DNA of 64,000 nt from Actinocrinis puniceicyclus (GTDB taxonomy: Bacteria > Actinomycetota > Actinomycetes > Streptomycetales > Catenulisporaceae). How positions within the stretch are numbered: the first letter of the stretch is position 1; every line of letters starts with the position of its first letter. Under the pieces are notes generated by a model. That model was given only the letters and a program-made list of their open reading frames with translations, ran no database searches and was not told where the DNA came from. A program made the position numbers and the translations under genes. Of this stretch, positions 49,163 to 60,128 are shown piece by piece. Location of the stretch: assembly GCF_018283645.1 (NCBI RefSeq), contig NZ_JAGSXH010000013.1, forward strand, positions 24,038-88,037, written 5' to 3'.

Positions 49163-49606
49163 TCACCGCGGCGGTTGGGCGCCTACCGTCGAGCGCTGCG
49201 CCTCAGCGGGCGTTGGATCGGTATGGGCCTGTTCTGTGGCTGCCGACACCGACACCGACATCGACATCGTTCGGTAGCCGACACCGCGGGCATGCTGAGC
49301 CGCCATCGGTTCCGTGGCCGCGTGCCTGTTCGCACGCGCGACGGGTGTGAGGTTCGCCGCGCTGTGTGCGGAGGCGTTCGGCGGTCGCAGGGCGGCTGCA
49401 CCAAGCGCTATCGAAGCGCCGGTGAGAAGAGTCGCCGCTTTCCGCCTGCGCCGCCGGCTCAACCGGTGCCGAGTGATCGATCTGCGGATTTCCTGCGACG
49501 TCGGCGGGGCGGCAGGCGCTTCGCCGGCCGGACTTCCGGACCAGCGGCCATCGTGACGTGTCGGGTACACAGCGTGACGTGTCTGGTGCATCTCTGGTTT
49601 CCTCAC
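49163..49606 (-). CDS. Possible small secreted protein
   Basis: 147 codons with a signal-peptide-like stretch (KAATLLTGASIALGAAALRP then NASAHSAA) but otherwise low-complexity residues. The two other frames are equally open. Kept at low confidence. The stretch includes ccgaca-type 6-bp repeats (49240-49275). Confidence 0.35.
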   Translation of the reverse strand: MRKPEMHQTRHAVYPTRHDGRWSGSPAGEAPAAPPTSQEIRRSITRHRLSRRRRRKAATLLTGASIALGAAALRPPNASAHSAANLTPVARANRHAATEPMAAQHARGVGYRTMSMSVSVSAATEQAHTDPTPAEAQRSTVGAQPPR

Positions 49607-49817
49607 TGTTCACGGGGCGGTCGCCGTCTCGCGCCGTCTGATCACCAGCATCGGTGATCGCACCGACAAATGTGGCCGATTCCGCAGTTATCCACAGGAG
49701 GATCTTTTCCGGCGAATCGGGCTGCGGCCGTCCCGGGAGTCCCCCAGTGGACAGGCGCGGCCCAGATGACGCAAACTTGGCACTCATAGAGGTGGAGTGC
49801 TAGCCGAGGAGCTGACC

Positions 49818-50171
49818 GTGCCGACGTACCAGTACCAGTGCACCGAGTGCGGCGAGAATCTCGAAGTCGTCCAGAAGTTCAGCGACGACGCCCTCACGAT
49901 CTGCCCGAGCTGCCAAGGCGCGCTGCGCAAGGTGTACTCGGCTGTCGGCATCGTGTTCAAGGGCTCAGGCTTCTATCGCACCGACAGCCGCTCATCCTCG
50001 TCGAGCTCCGGCTCGGCCGCCAAGAACAACGGCGGTTCGAGCGCCGCCTCCCCGGACAGCGGGACCCCGAGTACCGGTTCCGCGGCCGCGCCGGCTTCAA
50101 CGTCCCCGTCGGCCTCCAAGGGCACCGGGCCGAGCGCCCCGAGCAGCAGCTCCACCTCTGCCGCCGCCTGA
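49818..50171 (+). CDS. FmdB-family zinc-ribbon protein
   Basis: 117 aa from GTG 49818. N-terminal FmdB zinc ribbon (YQYQCTECGENLEVVQKFSD ... CPSCQGALRKVY) then a long Ser/Ala/Gly tail. FmdB proteins are putative regulators. The tail is unusually Ser-rich (SSSSSSGSAAK). Confidence 0.85.
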   Translation: MPTYQYQCTECGENLEVVQKFSDDALTICPSCQGALRKVYSAVGIVFKGSGFYRTDSRSSSSSSGSAAKNNGGSSAASPDSGTPSTGSAAAPASTSPSASKGTGPSAPSSSSTSAAA

Positions 50172-50189
50172 GCACCCGGCGCGGTCGGC

Positions 50190-52082
50190 TCAGCCCTTGA
50201 GCGGAAGCTGAAACCACACGGCCTTGCCGGTCGGAGTCGGGCGCACGCCCCAACGCCGCGAGAGCTGATCGACCAGGAACAGCCCGCGACCGCCCTCGTC
50301 ATTGGCCGAGGCCGTCCGCACACGCGGTGTACGCACGTCCTGGTCGTGCACCTCGATCCACAGGAACGAGCCACCGCGGCGCATCACGACCTCTATCCGG
50401 CGGTCCGCACGCATGGCCACGAACGCCCCGTCGAGCACCGCGTTGTCCAACAGGCCGTCCGGAGCCGCGTCACCGAGCAGCGCCTTCTCCAGCGCGGCCA
50501 GGTCGAGTTCGGCCCCGCGGCCGCCCGACGAGCAGTCCGCCGCGATCTCATACGGCGAGTCCTCGCCGAAAACCGGCCCACGCGGCGTCGGACCGGGCCC
50601 CGAGGCATGCCGCACCGCGTTGGTCACCAGCTCGGAGACCAGCAGCTCGACCGTCTCGGAGAGACCCTCGCTGGACCACTCGCGAAGCACCGAGCGCGCG
50701 TGCGCCCGCGCGACGGACGGCGACGACGGGTCCGCGGGCAGGTCGATCCGCCACAGCGGCAACGCGTCGAGGTCCGTGCGCATGGCCAGCACGGCGCGGT
50801 CATCGTCCGCCGGCCCGGACGAGGCGCGCAGTGTCGCCCGGCACAGGGCGGCCGGCGGTGCGCCCGGACCGATCGCCTCCAGCGCGTCGCAAAGCGACCG
50901 CACGCCCTGGTCGACCGACCGGTCGCGCCGCTCCACGACGCCATCCGTGTACAGCACGATCGTGTCGCCCGGCGCGACGATGAACGCGTGGTCGTTGAAC
51001 GTGACGCCCCCGACGCCGAGCGGCACGTCCGGTGGAACCTCCATCGGGTGGCAGCCGTGTGCGCCCGACAACAAGGGCGGCGGGTGTCCCGCGTTCGCCA
51101 GCACACATTCACGGGTGAACGGGTCGTACACCGCGTATACGCACGTGACCAGGAGCGCCTCGTTCAGGCCCTGAACCAGGTCGTCCAGGTGAGTGAGCAC
51201 CTGCGCCGGTTCGAGGTCCAGCACCGCGTAAGCGCGCAACGCCGCCCGCAATTGGCCCATCACGGCCGCCGCGTGCGCACCCCGCCCCTGGACATCACCG
51301 ATCGCGATGCCGATGCGCCCGGAAGACAGCTCCATCACGTCGTACAGGTCGCCGCCGACATCCGACTCGTCGCCCGGGTTGTAACCCACCTGCACCGCGA
51401 CACCGTCGATGATCGGCAGATGCGCGGGAAGCAGCGAGTGCTGCAAGGCCAGAGCCAGTGAGCGCATGCTCTCGTAAAGGGCCGCGTTCTCCAGGGCGAA
51501 CCCGGCACGCGCGGCGACTTCCTCGACGAGTTCGACATCGTGTTGTTCGAACGCGCGCTCAGCACCGTTCGCCGCCACAGCCAGAACGCCCTTGATGCCA
51601 CGGGGCCCGAGCAACGGCACGGCTATCACCGCGGCCGCGTCCAGCAGTAGTGGATGCGCTCCGTTCGCGGGTCTCGGCAGTGGCGCGGCAGGCTTGGACG
51701 CGATGGCCAGCGACGGGCGGCCCGAACGCAGCGCGATGGCGCATGGGTGTTCGTCGGGGTAGGCGATGCGCCGGTCCGCGACGCTAGGCGAGTTGGTCCG
51801 GCGCGCCCGGGCGTGGTCCATTCGCACGGTCACCGCGCGCCGTAGCTTTCCGGTGTCGTCAAGCAGGTCGACGACGCACTGGTCGGCGAACGAGGGCACG
51901 AGCAGCTCGGCGATCGCGGCCAGGGTCCGGCCGGTATCCAGGGAGGTCCCCAGCAGCATGCCGGCACGCGAGAGCAGCGAGGAGCGCACGCTGTCGGGCC
52001 CGCGGCCGGCCTCGGGCTCCCGAGTGTCTTGCGCGCCCGTGAGCGCGGAGGCGTCGTGCCGGCCCACCAGCTGACCCGCCAT
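50190..52082 (-). CDS. SpoIIE-type PP2C phosphatase with GAF and HATPase domains
   Basis: 630 aa. GAF sensor (about 30-190), PP2C/SpoIIE phosphatase (about 205-410; GGDLYDVMELSSGRIGIAIGDVQGRG, VLYTDGVVE) and a C-terminal HATPase_c domain (about 440-630, ELVTNAVRHASG). Such proteins dephosphorylate anti-sigma-antagonists and often bind the same partner through the kinase-like domain, controlling sigma factors in actinomycetes. Divergent from the acylase gene. Confidence 0.9.
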   Translation of the reverse strand: MAGQLVGRHDASALTGAQDTREPEAGRGPDSVRSSLLSRAGMLLGTSLDTGRTLAAIAELLVPSFADQCVVDLLDDTGKLRRAVTVRMDHARARRTNSPSVADRRIAYPDEHPCAIALRSGRPSLAIASKPAAPLPRPANGAHPLLLDAAAVIAVPLLGPRGIKGVLAVAANGAERAFEQHDVELVEEVAARAGFALENAALYESMRSLALALQHSLLPAHLPIIDGVAVQVGYNPGDESDVGGDLYDVMELSSGRIGIAIGDVQGRGAHAAAVMGQLRAALRAYAVLDLEPAQVLTHLDDLVQGLNEALLVTCVYAVYDPFTRECVLANAGHPPPLLSGAHGCHPMEVPPDVPLGVGGVTFNDHAFIVAPGDTIVLYTDGVVERRDRSVDQGVRSLCDALEAIGPGAPPAALCRATLRASSGPADDDRAVLAMRTDLDALPLWRIDLPADPSSPSVARAHARSVLREWSSEGLSETVELLVSELVTNAVRHASGPGPTPRGPVFGEDSPYEIAADCSSGGRGAELDLAALEKALLGDAAPDGLLDNAVLDGAFVAMRADRRIEVVMRRGGSFLWIEVHDQDVRTPRVRTASANDEGGRGLFLVDQLSRRWGVRPTPTGKAVWFQLPLKG

Positions 52083-52472
52083 CGGCCCACCTTTCCGTCC
52101 GCACCCGGTCGACCCAGCCGACCGATTTACTCAGTGTGCCACTCGCCGGGCCGGTCGGCGCACGGCTGACGGCGCGTCGGCTCGTCGGTGTTTTCGCCGA
52201 CCTCGTTCCCGGCTCCGGATACCACGCCGCCGCGACGGTCCGGACCGGCCGCGTGACAGGCTGTGATCCCGGCCCGCTTCGTTCCACCGCCAACAGAACC
52301 CTGATAGGAGGGCGCCGCGTGTCCGCGTGTAGCGCCCGTGGCCGCCCGGCCCCGACCGGTCGTTTCGAAGTGCGGGCGGACGCCGTAGGGTGTGGCCCCG
52401 AGGCGGATCTCAAGCCGGCATACCGGCGCCCGAACCAGCAGTCGCAGCCCAGTCGCAAGGAATGGCCGATCG
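52083..52472. other. Divergent promoter region between SpoIIE and acylase genes
   Basis: 390 bp with no clear gene. It has a ribosome-site-like ataggagggcgccgcgtg (GTG about 52319), but the following frame is poor in coding character and overlaps the acylase frame; not called. Confidence 0.4.
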
Positions 52473-55400
52473 ATGTCACCGACCCACCCCTCGGCAGCCC
52501 AGCCTTCGGACGCGCAGCCGGCGGCGGCGACCGCGCCCAAGACCGCGAGCGCGGGCAACGCGCGGCTCGTGGTCTCTGAGCAGGGCGATCAGGGGCCGGG
52601 TCGCCTGGAGCCCGGCTCGGTGGACGAGGGCGCAAGCGCCCCGGCGGTGCCTGAGGTGGGGGCAGGCCCGCAGCATCCGGCAGGACCTGCGCCGGCCGCG
52701 GCCGAGGAAGCGACGGGCAGCGAGGTTGGCGTGAATTCGCCAGCGGGGGGCGCAGAGCCTGGCGCGGGCGCGGATGTCTTGGCGACCGCGGAAACCAGCG
52801 TGGCCGTCGGCGCCGCGGTGCCCGCCATCGCCGAGCGGCCTGCTGACATCGCGTCACCCACGTCAGGCGGCTCAGCCAGGCACAAGCGCCTCACTCGGCT
52901 GCGGTTGCTGCTCGCCCTGGTGGTCGGCCTGGTCCTGGTGCTGACGATCGCCACGGGCGCGGGAGCGTGGGCTTTCACGAACGCTTTGCACGCCTCGTAC
53001 CCGCTGACCTCCGGCACGCTGGATGTCGCCGGGCTCTCGGCTCCGGTAGCGGTTCAACGCGACGCGAACGGAATCCCGCAGCTCTACGCGCAAACCTCGC
53101 AGGACCTCTTCCTCGCCGAAGGTTACGTGCAGGCGCAGGACCGCTTCTGGCAGATGGACATCGACCGTCACATCACTTCCGGCACCTTGGCGTCCATGCT
53201 CGGCTCGGGCGCGCTCAAGTATGACGAGTTCGTGCGCACACTCGGATGGCGCACCGTGGCCGAACAGTCGTACGCAAAGCTCAAGCCGGATACGAAGCAG
53301 TACCTCCAGGCTTACTCGAAGGGCGTCAACGCCTATCTCGCGACCCACTCCGGGGGCTCGTCGCTCTCGATCGAGTACACGATCATCGGGGCCCCGCTGG
53401 TCGGCAAGGTCAGCCACTACAGGCCAGCGCCGTGGACACCGATCGACTCGGTGGCGTGGATCGAGGCCATGGCCTGGGACCTGCGGGACAACGTGGACAA
53501 CGAGATCGCCCGGTCGCTGTTGACGCAGACCCTCTCGGTCGACCAGATCGAGCAGTTGTATCCGTCATATCCGTACTCGAAGCATCCGACGATCGTCACT
53601 CAAGGTGCTCTGGTCGGATCGACATACGAGCAGAACGCGACCGCTTCCGCCGCGCTGCCCGCGGCGGCCCAGCAGAAGCTGGCCCAGCTCTCCCAACTGC
53701 TGTCGCAGGTCCCGTCGGTCCTCGGACCGGCCGACCCGGCCGGCAGCGGCGTGGGCTCGAACTCGTGGGTCGTCTCCGGCGCGCTGACCACGACCGGCGC
53801 GCCGCTGCTGGCCAACGATCCGCACCTGGCTCCCTCGCTGCCCTCGGTCTGGTATCAGATCGGCCTGCACTGCCAGAACATCGGCCCGCAGTGCCAGTAC
53901 GACGTATCCGGATACTCGTTCCCGGGGATGCCGGGCGTCATCATCGGCCATAACGCCGACATCGCCTGGGGTTTCACGAACGAGGCCGATGATGTCAGCG
54001 ATCTGTACCTTGAGAAGATCGACGGCCACGACTACCTGTACGACGGCAAGGAATACCCGATCGCCGAGCACACGGAGACCATCGACGTCGCCGATGGCCA
54101 ACCGGTGACCATCACCGTGCGCTCGACTCGTCACGGTCCACTGATCTCGGATGTCTCGGACACGGACAAGCTGGTCGGCAAGGACGCTCCGGCCGCTCGC
54201 AGCGGCGACCCGGCCCAAGGCGCCGCGCCGGGAATACAGTACGCGGTCGCGTTGCAGTGGACCGCGCTACAGACCAACCCGACGATGGACGCCCTGTTCG
54301 AACTCGACCGCGCGAGCGACTGGAGCGAGTTCCGCGCCGCCGCCGAGGACTTCACCGTGCCGGCGCAGAACCTCGTCTACGCGGATACCAAGGGCAACAT
54401 CGGTTATCAGGCCCCCGGCCGCATCCCGATCCGCAAAAGCGGCGATGGCCGCTGGCCGGTGCCCGGCTGGACTAGTGCCTATGACTGGACCGGCTACATC
54501 CCGTTCTCCGCGTTGCCCAACGAATTCAATCCGAGTCGGGGCTTCATCGTTACGGCGAATAACGCGGTAGTCGGGCCGACCTACCCTTATACGTTGACGA
54601 CGGACTGGGACTACGGGTATCGCTCCCAGCGCATCACCGATGACATCAAGCGGCTCACCGCGAACGGCCGCAAGATCAGCGTCGCCGACATGGCCTCGAT
54701 CCAGAACGACAGCTACAACCCTCAGGCCGCCCAGCTGGTGCCCTATCTGCTCAACCTGAAGACGGACGCTTTCACCAGGTCTGCGCAGAATCTGCTCAAG
54801 CACTGGGACTTCACGCAGCCGGCGACTTCGGGCGCCGCAGCGTACTACAACGCCGTCTGGGCCGAAATCCTCAAGCTGACCTTCGGCAACAAGCTGCCCA
54901 ACGGCGTCGACGCCGCGGTCCTGGGCTTCGACGGCGGGGACCGCTGGTTCGCGGTGGTCGATGCGATCATCAACCAGCCGGACAGCGAGTGGTGGGACAA
55001 TCCGAAGACCACACAGCGCGAGACCCGGGACACGATCCTGACCGCGGCGCTGAAGAAGGCCAGGCTGGACCTGACCGCGAAGCTCGGCAAGGACGTGTCA
55101 GCCTGGACCTGGGGCCGGCTGCACACGCTGACGCCGACCGAGCAGACGCTGGGCACGAATGGTCCCGGCATCGTCAAGTGGCTGCTCAACGGGCAGGCCG
55201 AACAGCTGGCCGGAGGCTCGTCGCTGGTGGACGCCACCAGTTGGGACCTGTCCTCGGGTGATTTCCAGGTCACCGTGGCGCCGTCGATGCGGATGATCGT
55301 GGACTTGGGCTCCTTCGACCGTTCGCGCTGGGTAAACCAGACCGGCGAATCCGGACACGTGGACGACCCGAACTATCTCGACCAGGCGCCGCTGTGGGCC

Positions 55401-55490
55401 GCAGGACAGACGCTGCCTTGGGCTTTCGGCGAGCACGCCGTCAAGGCGGCGACCACGGCCACGCTGACGCTGAGACCGGCCGGGCCGTAG
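52473..55490 (+). CDS. Penicillin acylase family Ntn-hydrolase
   Basis: About 1005 aa from ATG 52473 (earlier in-frame start 52392 is poorly supported). Disordered Pro/Ala/Thr N-terminus, then a transmembrane helix (LLLALVVGLVLVLTIATGAGA, about 145-168), then the acylase. Self-cleavage/nucleophile Ser in GVGSNSWVVSG, near residue 429, with the following PHLAPSLPSVWYQIGL. Length and motif order match the acylase alpha-linker-beta precursor. A membrane-anchored acylase hydrolysing amides outside the cell; substrate (quorum signal, beta-lactam or peptide) unknown. Confidence 0.9.
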   Translation: MSPTHPSAAQPSDAQPAAATAPKTASAGNARLVVSEQGDQGPGRLEPGSVDEGASAPAVPEVGAGPQHPAGPAPAAAEEATGSEVGVNSPAGGAEPGAGADVLATAETSVAVGAAVPAIAERPADIASPTSGGSARHKRLTRLRLLLALVVGLVLVLTIATGAGAWAFTNALHASYPLTSGTLDVAGLSAPVAVQRDANGIPQLYAQTSQDLFLAEGYVQAQDRFWQMDIDRHITSGTLASMLGSGALKYDEFVRTLGWRTVAEQSYAKLKPDTKQYLQAYSKGVNAYLATHSGGSSLSIEYTIIGAPLVGKVSHYRPAPWTPIDSVAWIEAMAWDLRDNVDNEIARSLLTQTLSVDQIEQLYPSYPYSKHPTIVTQGALVGSTYEQNATASAALPAAAQQKLAQLSQLLSQVPSVLGPADPAGSGVGSNSWVVSGALTTTGAPLLANDPHLAPSLPSVWYQIGLHCQNIGPQCQYDVSGYSFPGMPGVIIGHNADIAWGFTNEADDVSDLYLEKIDGHDYLYDGKEYPIAEHTETIDVADGQPVTITVRSTRHGPLISDVSDTDKLVGKDAPAARSGDPAQGAAPGIQYAVALQWTALQTNPTMDALFELDRASDWSEFRAAAEDFTVPAQNLVYADTKGNIGYQAPGRIPIRKSGDGRWPVPGWTSAYDWTGYIPFSALPNEFNPSRGFIVTANNAVVGPTYPYTLTTDWDYGYRSQRITDDIKRLTANGRKISVADMASIQNDSYNPQAAQLVPYLLNLKTDAFTRSAQNLLKHWDFTQPATSGAAAYYNAVWAEILKLTFGNKLPNGVDAAVLGFDGGDRWFAVVDAIINQPDSEWWDNPKTTQRETRDTILTAALKKARLDLTAKLGKDVSAWTWGRLHTLTPTEQTLGTNGPGIVKWLLNGQAEQLAGGSSLVDATSWDLSSGDFQVTVAPSMRMIVDLGSFDRSRWVNQTGESGHVDDPNYLDQAPLWAAGQTLPWAFGEHAVKAATTATLTLRPAGP

Positions 55491-55511
55491 AGCCCGGTCT
55501 CCTCGCGCGTT

Positions 55512-56156
55512 TCAGTGCCCTCGCGTGGCGGTGAAACGGACCAGTCGGCTCGGCGCGCACGCAGCGTCGACCGGCTGGTCGTGAGCCTCGACTGAAAACC
55601 CGGCGTCTAGCTCGTGGTCGTAGACGAGAGCGCACACCCACGGACGCTTACATGGGGGATCGCTGTCTTGACACTCCGTCACCCGCGATAAGGCACGATC
55701 GTATGACCCCCCGCCGCGACCGAGACGCTGCCCTGTGGGCGAGATCGCCAGAGCGGGGACCAGGACGACGTCCGCATGACTTATCGCCTCGATGCCGAGC
55801 CGTTCGCCCGTCGGCTCTTGCAGGCCCAACCGGCCTGGAACGAGGGTTCCGTCGTAAATCGCCCAGTCGAGATCCGCGTCCGGAAGAAGCACCGGAAGCA
55901 GGACACGGACACCGCGCTCGCGAAGGGCCTCGATCAACGCCGCCGTGTCCGGTTCGGTACCGAACGACGCGTACGCGCATACTGTCAGAAGTCGACGCGG
56001 CGCCGAAACGGATAGCTCAGGGGCCTGTAACAGGCGCGCTACCAGCGCCGACGACGCTTTGCGCAGCGCATACTTACCCAAAGTGAGCCGATCGTTGACG
56101 AAACGTGATCTCGCTGTGGCTTTGTCGTTGGTGCTCTCGGGCATTCTGAATCCCAT
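55512..56156 (-). CDS. 5-formyltetrahydrofolate cyclo-ligase
   Basis: 214 aa from ATG 56156 (or 56144). Folate enzyme converting 5-formyl-THF to 5,10-methenyl-THF with ATP. Motifs GTEPDTAALIEALRERGVRV, LVPALAISPTGQRLGRGGGSYDRAL (the ATP/Mg loop; canonical is GGGYYDR, here Ser for Tyr). Divergent from the diguanylate cyclase. Confidence 0.85.
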   Translation of the reverse strand: MGFRMPESTNDKATARSRFVNDRLTLGKYALRKASSALVARLLQAPELSVSAPRRLLTVCAYASFGTEPDTAALIEALRERGVRVLLPVLLPDADLDWAIYDGTLVPGRLGLQEPTGERLGIEAISHADVVLVPALAISPTGQRLGRGGGSYDRALSRVTECQDSDPPCKRPWVCALVYDHELDAGFSVEAHDQPVDAACAPSRLVRFTATRGH

Positions 56157-56296
56157 AGCGTGTTCAGGCTGGCACTCGCCGCGCCGCGGAGAGCGACCAG
56201 CCGGTGTGTCTCGGGGGACGGAGCACTTCACCGGCCCAGCCTGCCGCAACCACCGTTAACCGTTGTGCTGCGGAAAGGGACCGGTGCCGGACAGCC

Positions 56297-57106
56297 ATGA
56301 CGGCGACGCAGTGGGGTCTGTTCGTTCTCGGTGGGGTGTGCCTCGTGCTCGCCGTCGCCGTGGCCCGCCTCGCCGCCCGGCTGCGCGACGCGGCCGCCCG
56401 GGCCGCCACCGAACTCGACGCGGTGCGCCGTGAACTGAGCGGCCTGGAACAGGGTAGATCCAGCCTGGAGCGGCTGTCCGCCACCGACCCGGTCACCGGC
56501 GTGTGGAACCACCGGTATCTTCAGCAGACCCTCGCCCACGAGATCGAACGGGCCCGCCGAATCGAGCGGCCGCTGGCGCTGCTGATGTGCGACGTCGACC
56601 ACTTCCGCTCGGTCAACGCGGCCTTCGGGCATCAGGCGGGCTCGGCCGTTCTGCGCGAACTGGCCCAGCGCCTCGCCCTGGAGATCCGGTCCTTCGACAC
56701 CTTCGCCCGTTTCGGCGGCGAGGAGTTCGTCGTACTGCTACCCGACACCGGCCCCCAAGGCGCCGCCGTGGTCGCCGAGCGGCTGTGCTACGTAGCGCGC
56801 AAACTGCTTTTCGACTCCACGCTCGCGCCCAGCAGCCCCGCGCTGGCGACCTCCGGAGCCGCCACGGGACCGGCGAACGGGAGCCTCGGGGCGGGTGCGT
56901 CCATTCCCGTGCGTGAAACCGGTGAGATCCGGCTGACCGTCTCCGTCGGCGCGGCGGTCTTCCCCGAGGCCGGTACGCATGCCGCGACGCTTATCCGCGC
57001 CGCGGACGAAGCGCTGGCCGAGGCTAAACGCGCCGGCGGAGACACATGGGTCGTGCCGGGTATGGCGGGCTCATCGGCCCTTCACCCGGAAGCCACCTCG
57101 CACTGA
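56297..57106 (+). CDS. Membrane-anchored diguanylate cyclase (GGDEF)
   Basis: 269 aa from ATG 56297. N-terminal transmembrane helix, coiled coil (DAVRRELSGLEQGRSSLERL), then a GGDEF domain with active site RFGGEEFVVLL (near residue 140) and DVDHFRSVNAAFGH (Mg/GTP site). No I-site RxxD pair is evident. Insertion of about 40 low-complexity residues after the active site. Makes c-di-GMP, which controls development in actinomycetes. Confidence 0.85.
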   Translation: MTATQWGLFVLGGVCLVLAVAVARLAARLRDAAARAATELDAVRRELSGLEQGRSSLERLSATDPVTGVWNHRYLQQTLAHEIERARRIERPLALLMCDVDHFRSVNAAFGHQAGSAVLRELAQRLALEIRSFDTFARFGGEEFVVLLPDTGPQGAAVVAERLCYVARKLLFDSTLAPSSPALATSGAATGPANGSLGAGASIPVRETGEIRLTVSVGAAVFPEAGTHAATLIRAADEALAEAKRAGGDTWVVPGMAGSSALHPEATSH

Positions 57107-57131
57107 GGGCCGCGCCGCTAAAGTCAAGCTC

Positions 57132-58076
<945 letters not shown>

Positions 58077-58086
58077 CGGAGTGGCG

Positions 58087-59457
58087 ATGAACGGCGCGAC
58101 CGGTCCGACCGGCAGGGATTCCGACAGGCGTGTCGTCGGCAGCGCGCATGTCCCCGCGATGCGCAGCGTCGAGCAGCACCTGGCGGACGTATTGGCGAAG
58201 ATCCGCCCTCTTCCGCCGTTCGAGCAGCACCTGCTCGACGCGCATGGGCTTCAACTGGCCGAGGACGTGATCGCGCCCAGGGACGTTCCGTTGTTCGACA
58301 ACTCCGCGATGGACGGCTACGCCGTCCGGCGGATCGACGTCCGCGGCGCCGACCAGGACAACCCCGCCGTGCTGACGGTGGTTCAGGAAATCCCCGCCGG
58401 CGCCGCGACCACGACGGAGATCGGCCCTGGAGAGTGCGGCCGGATCATGACCGGCGCTCCGGTACCACCCGGCGCGGACGCGGTCGTTCCGGTCGAGTGG
58501 ACCGACGGCGCAGCCGACGGCACGGTACGGATCTACCGGACGCCCGACGAGGGAGCCCACATCCGACGCGTCGGCGAGGACGTACGGGCGGGACAACCGC
58601 TGCTGAGCGCCGGGACGATGCTCGGGGCGCGGCAGATCGGGCTACTCGCGGCAGTGAGCCGGGACTTGGTGGCGGTCCGGCCGAGTCCGCGCGTCGTGAT
58701 CATCTCGACCGGTTCCGAGCTGGTCGAGCCGGGTACCGAACCGGGGCCCGGACAGATCCCGGATACCAACGGCTACACGCTGGCCGCGGCGGCGCGTGAG
58801 GCCGGGGCGGTGGTGTACCGCGTCGGCGTGGTCGCAGATGATGCCAAGTTGCTTTTGGACACCATCGAGGACCAGCTGATCCGTGCCGACCTCATCGTCA
58901 CCACCGGCGGCGTGAGTGTCGGCGCATACGACGTCGTCAAGGAGGCCCTGTCCGGCTTGGGCACCGTCGAGTTCGGGCGTGTCGCGATGCAACCGGGGAT
59001 GCCCCAGGGCTTCGGCGTGCTCGGGCCGGAAGAGACTCCGATCTTCACGCTGCCGGGCAACCCGGTCTCGGCGTATGTCGGTTTCGAGTTGTTCGTGCGG
59101 CCCGCGATCCGCAAGCTGTCAGGGCGTCAGGACGGCCTGCACCGCCCGGTGGTCGAGGCCGTCTGCCTCGCCGGATTCAAATCACCGGCCGGGAAGCGGC
59201 AGTTCGTGCGCGGCGTGGTCGTCACGCCGGCGGGTTCTGACGGGAGGATCGAGGTGCGTCCGGTCGGCGGCTCGGGCTCGCACTTGATGGGCGGCCTCGC
59301 GCAGGCGAACTGCCTGATCGCGGTGCCCGAGGACCAGACGCGCGTCGAGGCGGGGGACGTGCTGCCCGTGATCCTGCTCGACGGGACGCCGCCTGAGACT
59401 GCTGCGAGCGCGGCGCCCGCGAGCCCTGAAGGTCCTTCGAACGCAGGGGAGCGCTGA
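58087..59457 (+). CDS. MoeA / Glp (gephyrin-like) protein
   Basis: 456 aa. Domain order of MoeA: N-terminal FDNSAMDGYAV, central MPT-binding domain with TTGGVSVGAYD and LPGNPVSAYVGFE, C-terminal domain. In actinobacteria a MoeA-like protein (Glp) acts in cell division with a neighbouring membrane receptor of GLPR/SepX type; the SepX-like gene at 61536 lies in the same run, so this is probably that Glp. Molybdenum-insertase activity may also be present. The alternative start GTG 58081 is possible. Confidence 0.9.
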   Translation: MNGATGPTGRDSDRRVVGSAHVPAMRSVEQHLADVLAKIRPLPPFEQHLLDAHGLQLAEDVIAPRDVPLFDNSAMDGYAVRRIDVRGADQDNPAVLTVVQEIPAGAATTTEIGPGECGRIMTGAPVPPGADAVVPVEWTDGAADGTVRIYRTPDEGAHIRRVGEDVRAGQPLLSAGTMLGARQIGLLAAVSRDLVAVRPSPRVVIISTGSELVEPGTEPGPGQIPDTNGYTLAAAAREAGAVVYRVGVVADDAKLLLDTIEDQLIRADLIVTTGGVSVGAYDVVKEALSGLGTVEFGRVAMQPGMPQGFGVLGPEETPIFTLPGNPVSAYVGFELFVRPAIRKLSGRQDGLHRPVVEAVCLAGFKSPAGKRQFVRGVVVTPAGSDGRIEVRPVGGSGSHLMGGLAQANCLIAVPEDQTRVEAGDVLPVILLDGTPPETAASAAPASPEGPSNAGER

Positions 59458-59460
59458 GAC

Positions 59461-59973
59461 GTGAGCGAGAGCAGCGAGGACAAGCCGGCGACGAAGCGCG
59501 GTAAATCCGACGAGTTCACTCACTTGGACGCGTCCGGGGCGGCCCGGATGGTCGACGTGGCGGAAAAGCCGATCACCGCGCGTACTGCGCAGGCTTCCGG
59601 CCGCGTCCTGGTCTCTCCGCAGGTGATTGCGTTGCTGCGCGAAGGGCGCGTACCCAAGGGTGACGCCCTCGCGGTCGCGCGTATCGCCGGTATCCAGGGT
59701 GCGAAACGCACCGCGGAACTCATCCCGCTGTGTCATCCGATCGGGATCGCCGGGGTGACCGTCGATCTGGATGTGGCGGACGAGGCGGTGTTGATCCGCG
59801 CCCGGGTCAAGACGGCCGACCGCACCGGCGTCGAGATGGAGGCGCTGACGGCGGTGAGCGTGGCCGGCCTGGCGCTGATCGACATGATCAAGGCGGTCGA
59901 TCCCGCGGCCGTGCTCACAGACGTACGCGTCGAGTCCAAGACCGGAGGAGTGAGCGGCGACTGGGCGCGCTGA
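59461..59973 (+). CDS. moaC: Cyclic pyranopterin monophosphate synthase
   Basis: 170 aa from GTG 59461, 3 bp after the moeA stop. Signature motifs GDALAVARIAGIQGAKRTAE, LIPLCHPI and DRTGVEMEALTAVSVAG. Converts the MoaA product to cPMP in molybdopterin synthesis. Confidence 0.95.
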   Translation: MSESSEDKPATKRGKSDEFTHLDASGAARMVDVAEKPITARTAQASGRVLVSPQVIALLREGRVPKGDALAVARIAGIQGAKRTAELIPLCHPIGIAGVTVDLDVADEAVLIRARVKTADRTGVEMEALTAVSVAGLALIDMIKAVDPAAVLTDVRVESKTGGVSGDWAR

Positions 59974-60128
59974 CGGCGCTGCGAAGCGGGCCGGCCGGGC
60001 AACCCCGGGGGAGACCCGGGTGGCCCGGGCGAGAGGGCCTTTCCTGCGGTCGAAGCTGCCGCGTTGGTTGGCGAGCGGTACGGTTTGCGGATTGAACCGG
60101 CCGGAGGCGGGCAGGAAGGTGCGCAGCA